64,000 nucleotides of DNA from Alentia gelatinosa (GCA_950022655.1 OX465580.1:122681016-122745015); one strand, 5' to 3'. Positions 1 to 11,171 are shown, numbered from the stretch's first letter. Program-made: numbers and translations. The notes: a model not told the origin generated them from the letters alone.

Positions 1-12
1 TTTTTATATTTA

Positions 13-183
13 GGTATGTAATAATAAGAAAACGTAGTGACTGAGCCAGAAGGGATGCCATTCTCGGTCTTTTTATACCATAAATATGTCCCTCCGCCTG
101 GGGCGTCGGGACGTATTTATGGTATAAAAAGACCTCGAATGGTCATCCCTTCGGGCTCAGTAACCATGTTTTCTCTTAATATT
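13..183. mobile_element. Hairpin MITE, TATATAATAATA-type ends
   Basis: Almost perfect foldback: GACTGAGCCAGAAGGGATG near 40 pairs with the sequence near 145-170, closing on the centre CTCCGCCTGGGGCGTCGGGA. The ends read TATGTAATAATAAGAAAAC and GTTTTCTCTTAATATT. No coding capacity. The same end type recurs at 26.0-26.7, 44.3, 48.4 and 50.9 kb. Confidence 0.75.
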
Positions 184-511
184 GACTGGTTTCAGATACC
201 AGCGGCCGTATGCTCCGAGGAGTTGACGCGTAGTAATATCCGAGCATATGCGAGGATATTGCATAGAGTCAACTCCGAAGAGCATACAACCGCTTTTATC
301 TGAAACCAGTCTATATTGTATTTATTATCCACCTTTTCTGGACAAGTGGTATGTCGATATCAGTTCTTTTTAGTCATGCACTATTTTTCCATATGCACTA
401 TTTTTCCGTATGCGCCACCCGGAGCATACAACATATCCGTATGCACCAGGTATGTCCATACAAACTCCCTATGTGTTTTGTATGGACACTTTGTATTAGG
501 TGGATAATAAA
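181..511. mobile_element. Two-hairpin composite MITE, copy 1
   Basis: The first hairpin (arms GACTGGTTTCAGATA and TATCTGAAACCAGTC, centre GACGCGTAGTAATATCCGAG) is joined directly to a second one bounded by TTATTATCCACCT and AGGTGGATAATAA. The same pair in the same order occurs at 3758-4092 and 33246-33581. Confidence 0.8.
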
Positions 512-1744
512 ACCCTTATCTCAATATACTTTCATCAGTCCGACTAGTGTAGCGCATTGCAGTAACATACAATAAAGGTTGTAACGGGTCAAAGCCTTGA
601 AGTCATTCATTCGGCTTACTATCCGCACCTGATAGTAACAGACAGGACCATAACAGGAAAATAAATCCTGTTAGCTCAGTGAGGAATACAAACTCAATTG
701 TGTGAAGGTTTGTAATGCCCAGGCCTCTGTTAAACATACACAACTTGTTTCCTTTATCAATAGGTTCCAGTCAATCAGTGTGATGTATCACTGTTTTAAG
801 TCTCATTTCATTTTTCTTTACTCCCTGATCCTCCAGATGCAGACATCGCGTTCCAATGTTAATTGGTTTTTGCTTCAACTTTGCTGCTACGATCGGTAAG
901 ATATGTTAAATCTTGTTAAAAAAACTTATATTCTGTGTAATGTATGCACACTCATAGCATAGCCGAACGGACAAAAGGTGTTGTGTGTATACTCTGAGCT
1001 TGAGACATCAGATTAGGATTCTTATACATCGACAATCTAGGGCCAATTTAAATACATCTTTCGTGTAGGGGCTCAACCCTATCTTTGGATGCTAAGGAAT
1101 ATGCTCTAGATATAATGGGAAGAAATAGCGAGTCTTTGGGATAATATCTGATCCTAGTAATTCGTTTGAATTATCCACGTCATTACTTTGGCTCTTTTGA
1201 GTACAACTGAATTCAATGTTTTTGCCTCCATGAAAGAAAAGATGTTCATAAAGATTACATTCCGAATCCGAATTATTCAATAACAGGAGAACTAAAGGTT
1301 AAAAAAGAGTCGTGACCTCACGCGGCCTTACGGGACCATCGTAATGGTGTGTTCTGACCACTTAGTGGTGGCACTGATTAAAGTGTCGCGTCATTAGTGA
1401 GTCATCTGTTTTTATCAACACATTTTTCAGGAAACTTTTAGAAAAGTAAAGAATCTGGAATAGCCCTTTTCAGTCATTGGCATCTGAGCATTGTGCTTTT
1501 AAGGAAATTAAGATAATATCCCGAAGGGGTATTGCCGGTTGGTGACCTTTGGCCTAGCAGTTTGTTTTACCAGAAAAAGACTGATTGCAGTTGCCATTGA
1601 TGGGGTTTTGCCAGCTGTGTGATGCGTGTGTCCATTTTACTAGTACCGATCCTACTTGCCTGCTTGAACAGTCGAGCCGCATTGAGCTTTTTTATGTAAA
1701 GGATGGTACGTGTCCGTTACAATATAATTTTAATTTCTAGTATA

Positions 1745-3104
1745 CAGTAAAACCCCACTTCCGCGAAACCCCGCTTAAAGGGGGGACCCCTCATAAAGGG
1801 AAAGTTTACCCGGAAGGGAAATGTTCCTCTCTATCAAGAGTTTATTTCAATCCCAATCAAATTGACTCCCCTTATTCCTATATATACCCATTATTGAACT
1901 AATTAGAGTTACATACCGCTGCTGGGGGGTGCATTAAAAATAAGTTATGTGTCGAGGTTGACGTTTTCGTCCTGCTCTCATGTTTTCGTCCCGCTCTGAC
2001 GTGTTTGTCCCGCTCTGATCACGTGATACAATACAGCAGCGGGACAAAACAATAGCTGTTGTGCTTACTCGATAAGGGTAGCCATTTGCTTCGGAAGTGT
2101 TTCAGGTAAAGAATTAAACATTTTTATTTATATTTGAAGGTATATAGGAATAGGGAAACCAAGTACCGGTAAGCAAAAGTCAAAGTTACTCGGTAAGGCT
2201 TGGAAGAATTACTGCCCGTGGCTGACGCCTTGGGCAGTAATTTTTCCAAGCCTTACCTCGTAACTTTGAACTTTTGCTCACCGGAACATAGTTTCCCTCT
2301 ATAAGTGATTCCCCCCGCATACAGAAACACCCCACCTAAAGGGACCATTATTTCGGTATTGAATGCGATCGTCGCATGTGTTTTATGGCCCCATAGATGC
2401 CCACTAGGTGGAGTTTCTGACCCATATGGCAATGATTTCATCGCACTCAATCGCATGTAAAACCCAGGGTATGCCCCACTGGTACGATGAATTCGTCCCA
2501 GTGTTTGTGGCAGCACCTATGGAAAAAGAATTCAAGAGTATACAATAATTTTATATTTTCTTTTAAATAATCCTTTTTCCTTGTGTAAAACAAATATAAT
2601 ATTATTTGAGCCTCTCCCACACATGCTTATCATTTCCGCTTATTTTTTTCTTACCCTACTGATATACTTGTATAAGAATATTTTCATGTTTCATAAGGAA
2701 CCGATACGAGGTTCATAACCTATGAATATCCAAATAGCTACAGGAGCCGTACATATAGATACAGGTATAGTCATATTTGAATACAATAGGAGGCCTGTGC
2801 GACGAATCCAGCGTACATCATGAACATTTCATATCATAGCGTATGTGAGGATATTACGCAAAATGCTTACTTATATACGCCGGGCGCACATATATGTAAA
2901 ATAATGATGTTCGTGCAGTAGTAGCACCTGTATGTAGGTACAGTATATTACGTAGCTTAACTATCGACGGACTGAAACCCCCAGTTTAAGAGAAATCCTG
3001 TGTAAGGGAACACCCAGCGAAAGGGAACATCCCGTGTATGGGGTCAATTCGCTTGGAAACTGAGTGTGACCCTATTAAAGCGGGTCTTTGAGTGGTGTGG
3101 ACTG
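1745..3104. mobile_element. Tigger/pogo-like non-autonomous element (degraded)
   Basis: Starts TA/CAGTAAAACCCCACTTCC and ends with the complement of CAGTCCACACCACTCAAAG followed by TA. CCCGCTTAAAGG and GTGTAAGGGAACACC blocks near both ends resemble pogo/Tigger subterminal repeats. Another hairpin (2140-2305) lies inside. No transposase frame. The TIR match is only moderate. Confidence 0.45.
2140..2305. mobile_element. Hairpin MITE
   Basis: Arms ACCGGTAAGCAAAAGTCAAAG and its near complement around 2262-2284 enclose GACGCCTTGGGCAGTAA. Ends TATATAGGAATAGGGAAAC and GTTTCCCTCTATAAG. Confidence 0.7.
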
Positions 3105-3363
3105 TAATACGTGCATCCTCATCCTACAAAGTTGATCTCCAATGATCTAACTAAAATTTATACCACCTATATGCTTTGCTCATTCTCCTAACCACGAATC
3201 CTAACTCCGAATCTTGTAAAACCCTATCCGCAGAAAGTTGGTGTGGATGATAGATAACAATTCCGAAAAAAAAACTTCTCTCCCTCCCAGTCTACCCACA
3301 CTTTTGGTTCACCATCCCACCTTTGCCTCTAAACAGTACCCCTCCTTGCCTCGTATGTAGACG

Positions 3364-3505
3364 TATGATCGATGGTTTTGTGGACAGGTGGCTGTAAACC
3401 ACGAGAGTATTAACGCGTAGTAATACACAAGCGTGAGCGAGTGTAATACTTTTTTGTGTTTTTTGTGTTTACAGAGCCGCCTGCCCACAATACCATCGTT
3501 TGTTG
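3364..3505. mobile_element. Hairpin MITE with ACGCGTAGTAATA centre
   Basis: Arms CGATGGTTTTGTGGACAGG and CTGCCCACAATACCATCG surround a core with ACGCGTAGTAATACAC. A sibling is at 27909-28035. Confidence 0.7.
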
Positions 3506-3757
3506 CATTTATCATCAAACTTCTCGAGTAAATTAATCCCAGGAATTGCCATATAAAAGGGTATGTCTTTTTTTGGTCTATAGCACTAACGGTCTATTTT
3601 CCTGTATACCATGGCTTTGAGGCCGTATACCACAGATTTGAATCCGTATACTTGTACAATGGTTATAGCATCTGACGGATTTTAAACAATGGGTAGAGGT
3701 TTGCTGATTTCCCATACAGTTTCAATGGGTACCTTGTATACGATGTATAGTAAATAC

Positions 3758-4092
3758 ACAATATTGACTGGTTTCAGATACAAGCGGCCGTATGCTCCGA
3801 GGAGTTGACGCATAGTAATATCCGAGCGTATGTGAGGATATTGTGCAGAGTCAACTCCGAGGAGCATACAACCGCTTTTATCTGAAGCCAGTCTATATTG
3901 TATCTATTATCCACCTTTTCTGGGCAAGTGGCATGTCGAAATCAGTACATTTTAATTATGCACTATGTTTTTGTATGCACTATTTTTCCGTATGCGCCAC
4001 CCGGAGCATACAACATATCTGTATGCTCTGGGTATGTCCATACAAACTCCCTATGTGTTTTCTATGGACACTTTGTATTAGGTGGATAATAA
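3758..4092. mobile_element. Two-hairpin composite MITE, copy 2, abutting a splice acceptor
   Basis: Same composite as 181-511 with few differences. Its last bases (AGGTGGATAATAA) lie 20 nt before the first base of SLC18-like exon a. Confidence 0.8.
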
Positions 4093-4112
4093 ACTTCGTT
4101 CTACTCTCATAG

Positions 4113-4313
4113 TTCTGTATGTTCTTATGAGAGCAGGGTTCGGCTACGCACCCACCTACGAGTGGCTGCTGGTCGCTCGTCTGGTCCAGGCGATCGGGTC
4201 GTCGCTGTCTGTGGTGGCCGGGCTTGCGTTCCTGGCGGCCGCCTTTCCCGACGACCAGGCCCGCAGTGATGCCACCGGGAAGGCGTTCGGCGGCATCTCC
4301 CTTGGCATCATCT
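4113..4313 (+). CDS. SLC18-like vesicular transporter, exon a (end of TM3, TM4, start of TM5)
   Basis: First visible coding exon of an SLC18-family (VMAT/VAChT-like) major facilitator. The translation contains LLVARLVQAIGSSLSVVAGL and then PDDQARSDATGKAFGGISLG. It aligns without gaps to VMAT TM3-TM4 and the TM4-TM5 loop, and keeps the TM4 arginine (VAR, VMAT2 R189 equivalent) and the GIGSS-type motif as AIGSS. The acceptor is CTCATAG/TT and the donor TCT/GTGAGT; the exon enters and leaves in phase 1. Its phase-1 start means earlier exons (TM1 to most of TM3) lie upstream of the window. It is GC-rich in AT-rich surroundings. A MITE ends only 20 nt before the acceptor. Family assignment is firm; the exact paralogue is not. 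Confidence 0.9.
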
Positions 4314-4336
4314 GTGAGTATCCATAAATAGAACTA

Positions 4337-4746
4337 CAGTAGAACCCCGCCTAACGGACACCTCGCGTAAGCGGACACCCTGCGTAAGCGGACACCCCGC
4401 GTAAGCGGACAGTTATTTCGGTACAAAAAGGCCTAAAAACCCCGTGTAAGCGGACACTTCCGACGGACAACCTACCAAAAATTGATCAATCTGTGTTTAT
4501 AAGCGTGTCTCAGTATATTTAATAGAAAATACATTTATAATTCAAAGTTGAATAACTTCAGATCCAATTAAGATATTGCAAAATGGATTTCAGATTTACC
4601 ATCCCCTCTGTCTCCCCTACATATCGGTATATAACATTTCAATATTGGTCCGGGAGAAACTTGAAAACCCCGCGTAAGCGGACACCCCGCGTAAGCGGAC
4701 ACTTTAGCCCGGAACGGAGGGTGACCGCTTACGCGGGGTTTTACTG
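4337..4746. mobile_element. Tigger/pogo-like MITE
   Basis: Flanked by TA on both sides. TIRs CAGTAGAACCCCGCCTAACG and (complement) CAGTAAAACCCCGCGTAAGC. Several GCGTAAGCGGACACC repeats sit inside both ends, the classic subterminal arrangement of pogo/Tigger elements. No transposase. Confidence 0.8.
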
Positions 4747-5435
4747 TACATCGAGAATTGTGTAGATAGATGAAACTCCAAGTGTCTGGATGCTCCGCAA
4801 TCGTCATCGAGGCGAAGTGATGATTACGGTTCATCCAAATGAGTTTAATATTGTTTATTTTACAATTCTAGTGCGATTCTGGATTTATCGCATCCCTTTC
4901 ACCGACAAGAGAATAGCATTGCAATATAGGAATAATATGAATTACTTCACAAAACCAGTTAGGAACGTTTAAATCTTTATGTTGATGTCTCATCTTCTCT
5001 CTGAAAACCTGGCCGCTGGTTGGTCGATCACATATGACGTCATATCAAATTCACACCACCAATGGGATATGGCATAGTATTTTCACTTTACCTATGTGAT
5101 CGTTGAATTGTTTTAATGTAATACATATGGATAAACGTGTACCAGGGGTGAGATGATATAGTGTCTTTAATCCTTTTTTAATTTCGGGAGATTTCTGAGT
5201 GCATTTTCTATTAAGCGCTGGTTGAGATCTGGAAATAAACCTTATCTTTTTTGTTCTTATCGCGATATCAGTTTCGATGGATTTCCTTAATTGTTTCTGA
5301 AAATAGCTACTATTTATTATCATTTCCCTCATGGAATTTATCAAACTTTAAGACCATGATTGTGATGGCCCCTGAATAGTTTATTTCTGCCATGCAATAT
5401 ATTAAGGTATATATTTTCTCATAGAGATGTTCTAC
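4747..5435. other. Intron sequence, no gene seen
   Basis: No exon. The 5028-5155 part (from ATATGACGTCATATC to ACCAGGGGTGAGATG) is a repeat fragment. Related sequence is at 20761-20893, and the ACCAGGGGTGAGAT end recurs at 22445, 25690, 31895 and, inverted, 61668. Confidence 0.4.
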
Positions 5436-5438
5436 TTA

Positions 5439-6098
5439 AGGCCCGGCTCCATCAGAGAGACGGGATCGTCGCACAGGTTTTATGGGCCCATCGACGGTGC
5501 AGCGGCGGGATTTTATTACCCCAACTGCGATGAATCCATCGCAGGAAAAGCCAGGGTATGCCACACTGGTGCGATGGAGTCGTCGCAATGAACGATCAGA
5601 AATACATGTACATTATATATGTATATTATTTATTCTAATGTATAATGTTGATAGCAATAAAGAGAAATACATTTAGGAAAGGAAAAAGAATAAAATGGGC
5701 ACAGGCTAACACCTACAGCCACAGCCTTTCGTTTTCACAGCTTTTTTTGCTATCACACCTTCTGATACATGGTGCTGTCATACCAATATGTGCTAATCAT
5801 TAACAGCAGGACACATCATGTACTAGTGGTATGCACTCCCTTGCTCGAATACAACAGGCTTTTAAACATACTTACTATAGGAAGCACGCCATGCCTGTGT
5901 GACGGATCCGTCGCATATCATGAACATCTCATGATGTGCGATGCGACGGATATGTCGCATCGCACACGGGCGCAACCCCAGCCACACTGGGGAGATTGTG
6001 TGCGATGCCATGGGCGGCGCCGTTTTTATGGCCCTCGGCCAGCGTTTATGACTTTTTTTTACTTGCGACGAATCCATCTCTCTGATGGAGCTGGGCCT
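5439..6098. mobile_element. Harbinger-like MITE, TTA target duplication
   Basis: TTA at 5436-5438 and 6099-6101 flanks matching TIRs. The left TIR reads AGGCCCGGCTCCATCAGAGA and continues to ATCGTCGCA. The right TIR complement reads AGGCCCAGCTCCATCAGAGA and continues to TTCGTCGCA. A trinucleotide TTA duplication is typical of PIF/Harbinger. The interior holds further GCGACGAATCCATCGC-like palindromes and no long coding frame. Confidence 0.75.
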
Positions 6099-6199
6099 TT
6101 AGAGCAGTTCATGTAGTACATAAGTATAGTTGTTATAAATATCTTTGATATGATCGTGTGCAGCAGCTAAAGTTCAGAAGTCAAAAGCAAAGTGCGAAA

Positions 6200-6285
6200 G
6201 TTGCAACACACACACACACACATACACACATGAATATATAGATATAGATATTAATAGATATAGATATATAGATATAGATATATTT
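6200..6285. repeat. CA and AGATAT microsatellites
   Basis: (CA)n at about 6206-6226 is followed by a run of ATAGATATAGATA units to about 6280. Confidence 0.8.
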
Positions 6286-6476
6286 AATGCAAATATGTTG
6301 ATTATACATATGTATCATACACATAGCTCAGGCTGTATTCATATCTGAGCGAGATGATTAAGTAGATATGGCAAGAAATAATCTTATGCAATATTATAAT
6401 ACTGAGATGAAATGATCATATGATAAAGCAGACGTCCCCTCGCGGTTTCTATCATAGAAGCTATTTCATATTTCAG

Positions 6477-6566
6477 TGGGGTACCCGTACGGCAGCACAG
6501 TCTACCAGTTCTTAGGTCCACACGCTCCCTTTCTCATTCTCGCGGGTGCTACTCTCGCCGACGGAG
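6477..6566 (+). CDS. SLC18-like transporter, exon b (TM5 end, TM6)
   Basis: Acceptor TTTCAG/TGGGG and donor GGAG/GTAAGT. The split codon T|TG joins to exon a in phase. The peptide GYPYGSTVYQFLG then APFLILAGATLADG matches the VMAT stretch GAPFGSVMYEFVG...APFLILAFLALLDG almost position for position. It covers the end of TM5, the short luminal loop and TM6. Exon length (90 nt) and phase 1 at both ends fit the neighbouring exons. Reading on past the donor gives unrelated residues, so the exon end is well placed. Confidence 0.9.
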
Positions 6567-7436
6567 GTAAGTCAATTAAATGCTGTGAGCACCGAATAAC
6601 CCGGCTGGCCGCTAAGAATGGCTTCTCTATTCTGGAGAAGCTTATGGAGTCATTTCCTCGGCTGCAGTAGGAGGATCCACACCAGGCCAAACGTACAGGT
6701 CTGTTCTACAAAATCGGAAAGAAACCTCTCTCATAAACCAAGGTTTTCTGAGTGTGCCTTGCAGAAATAGCACCGTGAGCCAAAACCTGTCTTTATTGAA
6801 ATTATTACTAAAAAATTCTTTCCCCGTTAAGCCTGTATTCCTCCAACCAGACGAAAACGTCGTTCAGCATTCGTACAACAGTTGCTGGAAAATCCCACGA
6901 AATCCCGTGCGATGAGTTTTTTTGTCTGGCTGGTGGAGCAGGTCCCAACCCCGTGCCATGGTCATCTGGCCGACGTCTGCCGAGGTTGTTGGTTTCGCAT
7001 GGGCGTCTGTTGGGGGTTTCTAGGCGATGCACCGTGCATCGCCTCAGGGTTGCTGGCGGTTCATGTAGGGTTGCCTGGTGAAATCCCATGCGACAGATGC
7101 TCCCACCGATGTTCTCAGGGCAATGTAATTTATATCTTCTATTTTGCATGGGTATGGTATGTTATTTTATCTGCTTGTAATCTTTGTTTGTGTTTGTTTG
7201 TATATATAGTCGTAGGTCTCACACACTAGGTGGCACCACAATCGGCCACCGGTGTAGTGCGTTTGTTTCTCACGAGTGGCGTTGCACTGATATGGGTGAT
7301 ACCCCTGGTGGGCTTATCTGACATTGCGTGTCCAGGTAATTCGCACCTGCCTTTTTTTCACACACACACATCGCTCGACTTCAACTGACTGACATCGCTT
7401 CCAAAAAGTTCCTCATCCTACAACCTCAATTCAACC

Positions 7437-7939
7437 ATGGCCGGTAAACGCAATACCCGCAGGATGAAGAAAGTAGAGGACACACCGACTTCTCCACCTC
7501 CTCCTCCCCCTCTGGAAGTACAAGTTGAGGTTTTACCTGCTCCCCCACCTGTGCCTACAGTACGATGCTTGGAATTGAGCAGTGCGCCCGATGGGATCCT
7601 TTCCGTAGTGCGGGAGGTAGAGCTCGACCCCCACAAAGAGAAAGCCGCCCTGAACCCTGTGGTGGACAACGGGGAGGCCGCGACCGAATAAAAAGTCGAC
7701 AGCGACAGCTTCCAGAAGCAGCTGCTCCAGTGAGGCCCCAATTCTGTACAACAAGGACCTGGAGGCGGAGAAATTGGCGCGTGATCAGGAGCGTCATAAG
7801 GACGCTCGCCTGGAGACGGAGCTCTGTAGGTTGTGGGAGCATCACCTCAACCTATACGACATGTGGGACGAACATCACCGCGACTCAAATGCAAGGAAGT
7901 TGTCCATGACGGCCATCGTGGAGGACCTAGGACTAACTG
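7437..7939 (+). pseudogene. MADF (Myb/SANT-like) gene, exon 1, frame broken
   Basis: The ATG at 7437 sits in a strong context (CAACCATGGCC). It opens a basic start (MAGKRNTRRMKK), a proline-rich run, and stops at TAA 7689-7691. The frame that continues is +1: from about 7681 it reads through NKKSTATASRSSCSSEAPIL into LEAEKLARDQERHKDARLET and the first half of a MADF domain, TELCRLWEHHLNLYDMWDEH then HRDSNARKLSMTAIVEDLGL. The donor ACTG/GTAGGT at 7939/7940 leaves in phase 1. MADF domains bind DNA and occur in transcription factors and in Harbinger partner proteins. The frameshift could be real decay or a base-call error. Confidence 0.6.
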
Positions 7940-8555
7940 GTAGGTTTTATCATACCATCGTTTGTTACTTTGTATTCTGTCTATTTTGTCGTTCGGTTTT
8001 TAAAGGGCTGAGTGTTAGCGCACAAGATATTATGTCATTGGGTTTGGCGGGAAAGTGTGCCGCCATGTGCTCTGCCGGATAACTCCGTGAAAGTGCCTAA
8101 TTATATGGGTTATAGTCAGTCAGGGTTTCGATTAATACACTTGGTAATTTCAATATAAGACTCAGCACTGGTTTTCGGGTTTTCTGAATATATGTATATG
8201 ATACGGGCAATTCAACTTTGCGCATTGTTGGAGGAGGGTTCTACTATACAATGCCAGGGACGGTGTGTCAGACTCGCGGGCGACGCGGCACTGCCTGCGC
8301 CTATCATGTAATCCCATCGCCTCCCCGCCATGTTGTTCCAGTAGCATTTAGCCTAAACAACCATGTGTGTTCGGTGTAAATAACTATATCTACTGTGAAG
8401 ATAAGGCTGTTAGTTTGTGCAAAAAAAAACAACCTTGAATAGTATGTGTCTGGACGATGAATAGGTGTGTTGTTTGTGTTACATGTTCTCCCCATGTTAT
8501 TTCTTTTAAAAAATCCATATAATCGCAACCTAAATAAATACTTTATCCATTGCAG

Positions 8556-8735
8556 TGGAAGTGGTCCGCACCAAAATGAACAGTCTTCGCACCACCTACG
8601 CGAAGATCAGATTGATGGTCAGTCCTTCAGGAGGCTCCCCCCAGAAAGGCCGATATAAAGAGGAAGTGCGCGTTCCTGAGGCCCCACATCAAAAACACCG
8701 CAGGAACGACCAACTATCGGTCGAAAGTGCCTTCG
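8556..8735 (+). pseudogene. MADF gene, exon 2 (second half of the MADF domain)
   Basis: Acceptor CATTGCAG at 8555 joins G|TG in phase. The peptide VEVVRTKMNSLRTTYAKIRL is the third helix of the MADF domain, followed by a basic linker. The best-looking donor is TTCG/GTAAAT (ends 8735), but it throws exon 3 into a frame with an early stop. A weaker donor at 8719/8720 (ATCG/GTCGAA) keeps the frame. Which is used cannot be settled from the sequence. Confidence 0.6.
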
Positions 8736-9121
8736 GTAAATATGACAGTTTACCCATTGAAATATTACACATCTCCCGATATGCTATGTCGCATAAAATA
8801 AGTATATGGACATTGAATTTACTGTTTAAGTAGTATTGACAATTTCATTTAGCAAACCTATGAATCCCATTCCATGTAATTCTAAGTGATTTCCTATGCT
8901 CATAAAATAAATAAACCCATGATCATTTCTAGCCCTAATATGGTCCACACTATAGCAAGTAATTTCTTATTGCGCCCTTGTCTATATGAGCCTTATTGGT
9001 ATCTCATTTCATCTAGTTTAAAAATTTAATTTTTATATGTAACGTCTAAATGTGTCGTCCTTGTTTTTGATTTTGTTCTACATGCAACTCATGTATTCCT
9101 TACTGTTGAAAATTTTTGCAG

Positions 9122-9829
9122 ACCCTCGCACCGTCCCATACGGCCACCGACGACTCCGCTGAGGACACGGATACCCGTGAGGAGACAAGACTCCCGTCGA
9201 AGGCAGTCTCCACTCCTCGGAAAAAGAACAGACCGTTCCCAACTAGTCTCGAAACACCTGACATCAGTCGGATCCAGGACTCCCCTGATGTGCGCCGCTT
9301 CCCCAGCATGCCTAAATGGAAGGAGATGTCCGACTTCGTCGTCAGCAGGGAGGCCGAGAGAGCTGGTACCGCCCCCAAATGAAGTGTCCGCGTTCTGCTG
9401 CCGGTGGCTCAGCGGGGGGGAGACACGGACGATGACGACGACCTCGGTGTGGCCCTCGAAGCCGATGCGGAGCCGGCTCAAGCTGAGCGCACCGCCACAC
9501 CGCCTCCACCGCCAACACACCGCCCCCGCCCTGCACCGAAAGGGCATCAGAAGAAGAAAAGCCAGAGGGAAAAGAGTGATGAGAAGGCGGCCATGCTGCA
9601 TCAAGAACGGACACAGGTGATCAACCGGCACATGGAGGGCCTCATCGGTGTCCTTGCACGAGAGCGGTCGAGCAAGTGTGACCATATGGAGACGGAGCAC
9701 GGCATGGTCTGTTGCACGGTGGCTAAAATGATGGGGCGAATGGAAGACGCCATGCGTGATCAGTTCCAGCAGCACATTCTAAACTTGGCGATGGACGCTG
9801 TTCGCGGAAAGTGGGCCGCCACTACTTAA
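9122..9829 (+). pseudogene. MADF gene, exon 3 (acidic/proline linker, C-terminal helix), internal TGA
   Basis: Acceptor TTTTTGCAG. The open frame runs through a Ser/Thr-rich linker, an acidic run (DTDDDDDLG), a proline/basic stretch (PPPPPTHRPRPAPKGHQKKK) and a helical C-terminus ending GKWAATT at TAA (9827-9829). One in-frame TGA at 9380-9382 splits it. A 47-nt GT-AG intron across the stop would not restore the frame. Composition is protein-like on both sides of the TGA, so I read this as a damaged single exon. AATAAA lies near 10316, outside the element's right end. Confidence 0.55.
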
Positions 9830-10643
9830 AATTTCTTCCTCGTGTAGAGCTATGTTTGTGGCGGCGATAGAAGAAATGGCACGTTAACTGACACTGGTAC
9901 CCTGGGGCGACTGGGCGACTACACGACTCACGGATAACCAGCGACGAACCAGTAGCTGCCGCTTGTTTCAGACAGGTTTGACCTATTTTTCGGGAGTACA
10001 AGCGAGCAGGCGATAGTGTTGGCTGAAACTTCTCCTGAAAGTTCTGCTAGAACTTAGAGTCATCGGCTGAAAGTGTCTGGCTGGTGGAAGCACTCCAGCA
10101 GACGCTCCTCGCCTCAGCCGACGCTTGCATGGGTGGAGCGTCGGTTGGCAAAAAAAAGCGGTTGTTTGGTGGAATACAGCCTTTAGGTGGTTTTGTGGTG
10201 GACCTGCGGGGTCCCTCCACTGTCACCTGAGGGTCCCACTGTGGATCTTCACTGGTTAGGTTTTTTTTAATTGAAATTATTGCTTGTTTGTTGTTGTTTT
10301 TTTCTACTGAAACATAATAAATATGGACATTTTGAGAATAGCGTAGAAGGTTGATTTAAATCCATTTTACTTTTGCAGTCAATGATATAATGTAAACGGT
10401 TTAAATCTACTAGGCTTTGCTGTACATGAAGCCTCACATAATGGCAACTTGCGTTATGACTCTTTTAAACAAGTATTTATCATACAGAGCTGCATCTCTA
10501 AAGAGCAACCTGTCTGCGGTTGCAGCCCTTTTTAGAGTTAGGAGAATACAATAAGGTTTTCCGGATACATTTTAGTTATTCGCGCGTATCCATTTTAGAT
10601 TCCTATTCCTGGCATTATTGTTCATTAAGTTTTTATATTCCAG

Positions 10644-10684
10644 CGCTACGAGTGTTGGTTGTTTTGCCCGATGAACCAAAATGG
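10644..10684 (+). CDS. SLC18-like transporter, 41-nt exon c (TM6 end, central loop)
   Basis: A very short exon bounded by TTCCAG and GTAAGT. G|CG joins from exon b and it ends in phase 0. It encodes ALRVLVVLPDEPKW, matching the VMAT segment ALQLCILQPSKVSPE where TM6 passes into the cytoplasmic loop between the N and C halves. The intron before it (6567-10643) contains the MADF/Harbinger-like element. Because it is so short, support rests on phase agreement and collinearity as well as similarity. Confidence 0.8.
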
Positions 10685-11171
10685 GTAAGTCTTGGTTAGG
10701 ATTCTTAATTATTTGTATATTTTGCTGATTCTAACCATGTAAAATTCAATTCAGAAAATAGAAACGAGAATAAAACTTGACAAACAGATGATCCCTACAG
10801 ACTTACAAAAGTTTAATGTGACTATGGTATTCAGGAAGTGACATCACATAGTCTGTTTTAGTATTATTGGGATAAAAGCTATAGCAAGAAGTGAGAACCT
10901 GCTGTTGCAAGTTCTGCCTGGGTGCCTATATTCATGGGGTAACATACGGCGGGTGGTATTGTAGTATCCATTACTTTTATATACAGCAATTGAAATCTGT
11001 TTACAATTTTATTAAGTTATAGAAAAAGAAATTCTTTAATAAACTGATCCTTAATGAGAGTTCCTATTACTGGTATTTCTTTGCCCAGTGTACAGGATGA
11101 GTGTCTCTGGACTAAAAATGTACACTAAATAAGAGTTAAAAGGCATAACGTGTACTTCTCGATCTTTTCAG

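Larger units (their letters stand above)
1..4112. other. Intron of the SLC18-like gene (upstream part), filled with MITEs
   Basis: No coding exon was found here. The segment holds three hairpins back to back at 13-511, a Tigger/pogo-like repeat at 1745-3104, further hairpins at 2140-2305 and 3364-3505, and a second copy of the two-hairpin composite at 3758-4092. Between 512 and 1744 I see nothing recognisable. At 1957-2018 there are three copies of a short TTTTCGTCCCGCTCTGA-like unit. Confidence 0.6.
6830..10182. mobile_element. PIF/Harbinger-like element carrying a MADF gene, no transposase
   Basis: TIRs AGCCTGTATTCCTCCAACCA (left) and, as complement, AGGCTGTATTCCACCAAACA (right) are flanked by TTA at 6827-6829 and 10183-10185. 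The only protein-like content is the MADF/Myb-SANT-like gene at 7437-9829. Harbinger elements encode a DDE transposase and a separate Myb/SANT-like DNA-binding partner. Here only the partner is present, so any mobility would need transposase from elsewhere. Imperfect TIRs and the damaged gene point to an old insertion. Confidence 0.65.

Noticed and set aside
7565..7909. Other-phase frames across MADF exon 1
   Set aside because: Shadow frames in GC-rich coding DNA; the MADF domain is only in the frame described.
9365..9412. 47-nt intron removing the TGA at 9380
   Set aside because: GT-AG ends exist, but removal shifts the frame away from the downstream coding stretch.
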